Origin: Acidimicrobiia bacterium | GTDB taxonomy: Bacteria; Actinomycetota; Acidimicrobiia; UBA5794; JAOTWH01 | NCBI GenBank assembly: GCA_029863035.1 | Contig: JAOTWH010000036.1 | Location: 1-14,800 of the forward strand | DNA length: 14,800 bases | Direction of reading: 5' to 3' | In this document: positions 14,205 through 14,800 of the stretch, one piece after another | Layout: the number at the start of each line of letters is the position of its first letter | Position numbering within the stretch: the first letter of the stretch is position 1 | Program-made: the position numbers and the translations under genes | Notes under the pieces: generated by a model | Told to the model about the DNA's origin: nothing | The model's database searches: none | The model's input: only the letters and a program-made list of their open reading frames with translations

Positions 14205-14210
14205 ACGCTA
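14205..14210 (-). promoter_or_regulatory. Possible -10 element for a leaderless dehydrogenase transcript
   Basis: TAGCGT on the minus strand fits the TAnnnT pattern and lies seven bases before ATG 14197. The gene lacks a ribosome binding site. No -35 match is visible. Confidence 0.25.
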
Positions 14211-14269
14211 GTCGTGTTGTTCTGCGCGCTGGAGCTGCCGGTCGCTCGCAAAGCGTTCGACGCCGCCGA

Positions 14270-14734
14270 CTAAGCCTGGCCTCCGATGTCGAGGCCGTAG
14301 GCCTCGTAGACCAGATCCGAACCCCGCTGCCGGTGGCGGCTCAGCTCCTGGATCAACTCCAGAGAGGCCTCCCGGAGGGCCCGTACGGCATCGACATCCC
14401 GGTCCAAGCCAAAGCTGCGAGTCAATTCCAGTACCTCGCCGAATGCGACGGTGAGCCGGCGGTGATCGGCAAAGAGGTCTTCGACATGACTGGCGAGACG
14501 CGGGGTGTCCTGCAGGATCTGGGCGATTATGCCCTGGTCGCTCTCGACCTCGCGAATATGGTCATCGAGGGCCAGCTCAAGCGCTCGTAGGTGACGGGCG
14601 AGGTCTTCGACCCACGACGGAGCAACCCAGGGCGAAGTGAGCGCGGCCTCGAACTCGACCATCGCCTCGTGCAGCGCCTTCCGCTTCCGCCGGGCGACCT
14701 CAATCGCGGCCCGGCCGGTAATCACATCAGACAT
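14270..14734 (-). CDS. Hemerythrin-like helical protein
   Basis: The 154-residue protein is all-helical, with histidines spaced as in hemerythrin HHE domains: His48, LDDHIREVES with His59 and Glu62/Glu64, LASHVEDLFADH with His83 and His91, and a C-terminal SRHRQRGSDLVYEAY with His134 and Glu144. Such domains bind a di-iron centre or have lost it, and they serve in oxygen or nitric-oxide sensing or iron handling. Not all canonical ligands can be assigned by eye, so metal binding is an inference. ATG 14734 is chosen because GGTGGAGAGACC directly precedes it, with GGAGA four bases away; the frame upstream to the window edge shows no domain. It is followed after 72 bases by the dehydrogenase gene on the same strand. 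Confidence 0.65.
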   Translation of the reverse strand: MSDVITGRAAIEVARRKRKALHEAMVEFEAALTSPWVAPSWVEDLARHLRALELALDDHIREVESDQGIIAQILQDTPRLASHVEDLFADHRRLTVAFGEVLELTRSFGLDRDVDAVRALREASLELIQELSRHRQRGSDLVYEAYGLDIGGQA

Positions 14735-14800
14735 GGTCTCTCCACCTACGTGAGGAACGCCAAACGCAGGTCTTTCCTCATCATTGTGATGGAAGCTCAC

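Overview
The window looks like a GC-rich actinomycete chromosome, most likely from the Acidimicrobiia or a relative. That placement is an inference from gene content. The window carries a SepX/GlpR-like membrane protein, an Eis-type acetyltransferase, a CtpE-type P-type ATPase and a Rv3369-like F420/FMN split-barrel protein. A tRNA-Ala with an encoded CCA and possible leaderless starts also fit. No rRNA, CRISPR array or intact transposase is visible.

The window has two unlike halves. Positions 1-3456 are a loose accessory region. It holds small or broken genes: a frameshifted membrane peptide, a 55-residue zinc ribbon, and a membrane/zinc-ribbon gene split by a frameshift. It also holds a class I methyltransferase, a secreted DUF3224-like protein, an orphan P27-type terminase small subunit, and about 600 bases of repeat-rich non-coding DNA. 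Three co-oriented copies of a hairpin-forming repeat (863, 1575 and 2332) punctuate it. Read on the minus strand, one copy lies upstream of each of three successive unrelated genes, so the stretch looks like a row of repeat-plus-gene units. The region ends at the 3' end of tRNA-Ala(CGC) (3457-3533), which is the side where tRNA-targeting elements normally integrate.

From 3534 on the DNA is compact core-like sequence. On the minus strand lie plsY (phospholipid synthesis), a SepX/GlpR-like gene whose best-placed start codon is ATA, and the tRNA. Divergent from plsY on the plus strand are a pyridoxamine-phosphate-oxidase-fold protein, an exported SAF-domain protein and uppP (undecaprenyl-pyrophosphate recycling). 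A 160-bp element with terminal inverted repeats, flanked by TA, sits between uppP and a convergent Eis-like gene. The outer ends of this element complete the stop codons of both genes. A Rv3369-like oxidoreductase is divergent from the Eis-like gene and is followed by a CtpE-like ATPase. The ATPase overlaps tail to tail with a three-PAS membrane histidine kinase. The kinase is preceded on the minus strand by an HSD10-like short-chain dehydrogenase and a hemerythrin-like protein.

I see no single complete new system. The best leads are the repeat-punctuated units next to the tRNA, the TIR element that supplies both stop codons, the non-canonical start of the SepX-like gene, and the Gln-for-Glu change in the ion-site motif of the ATPase.
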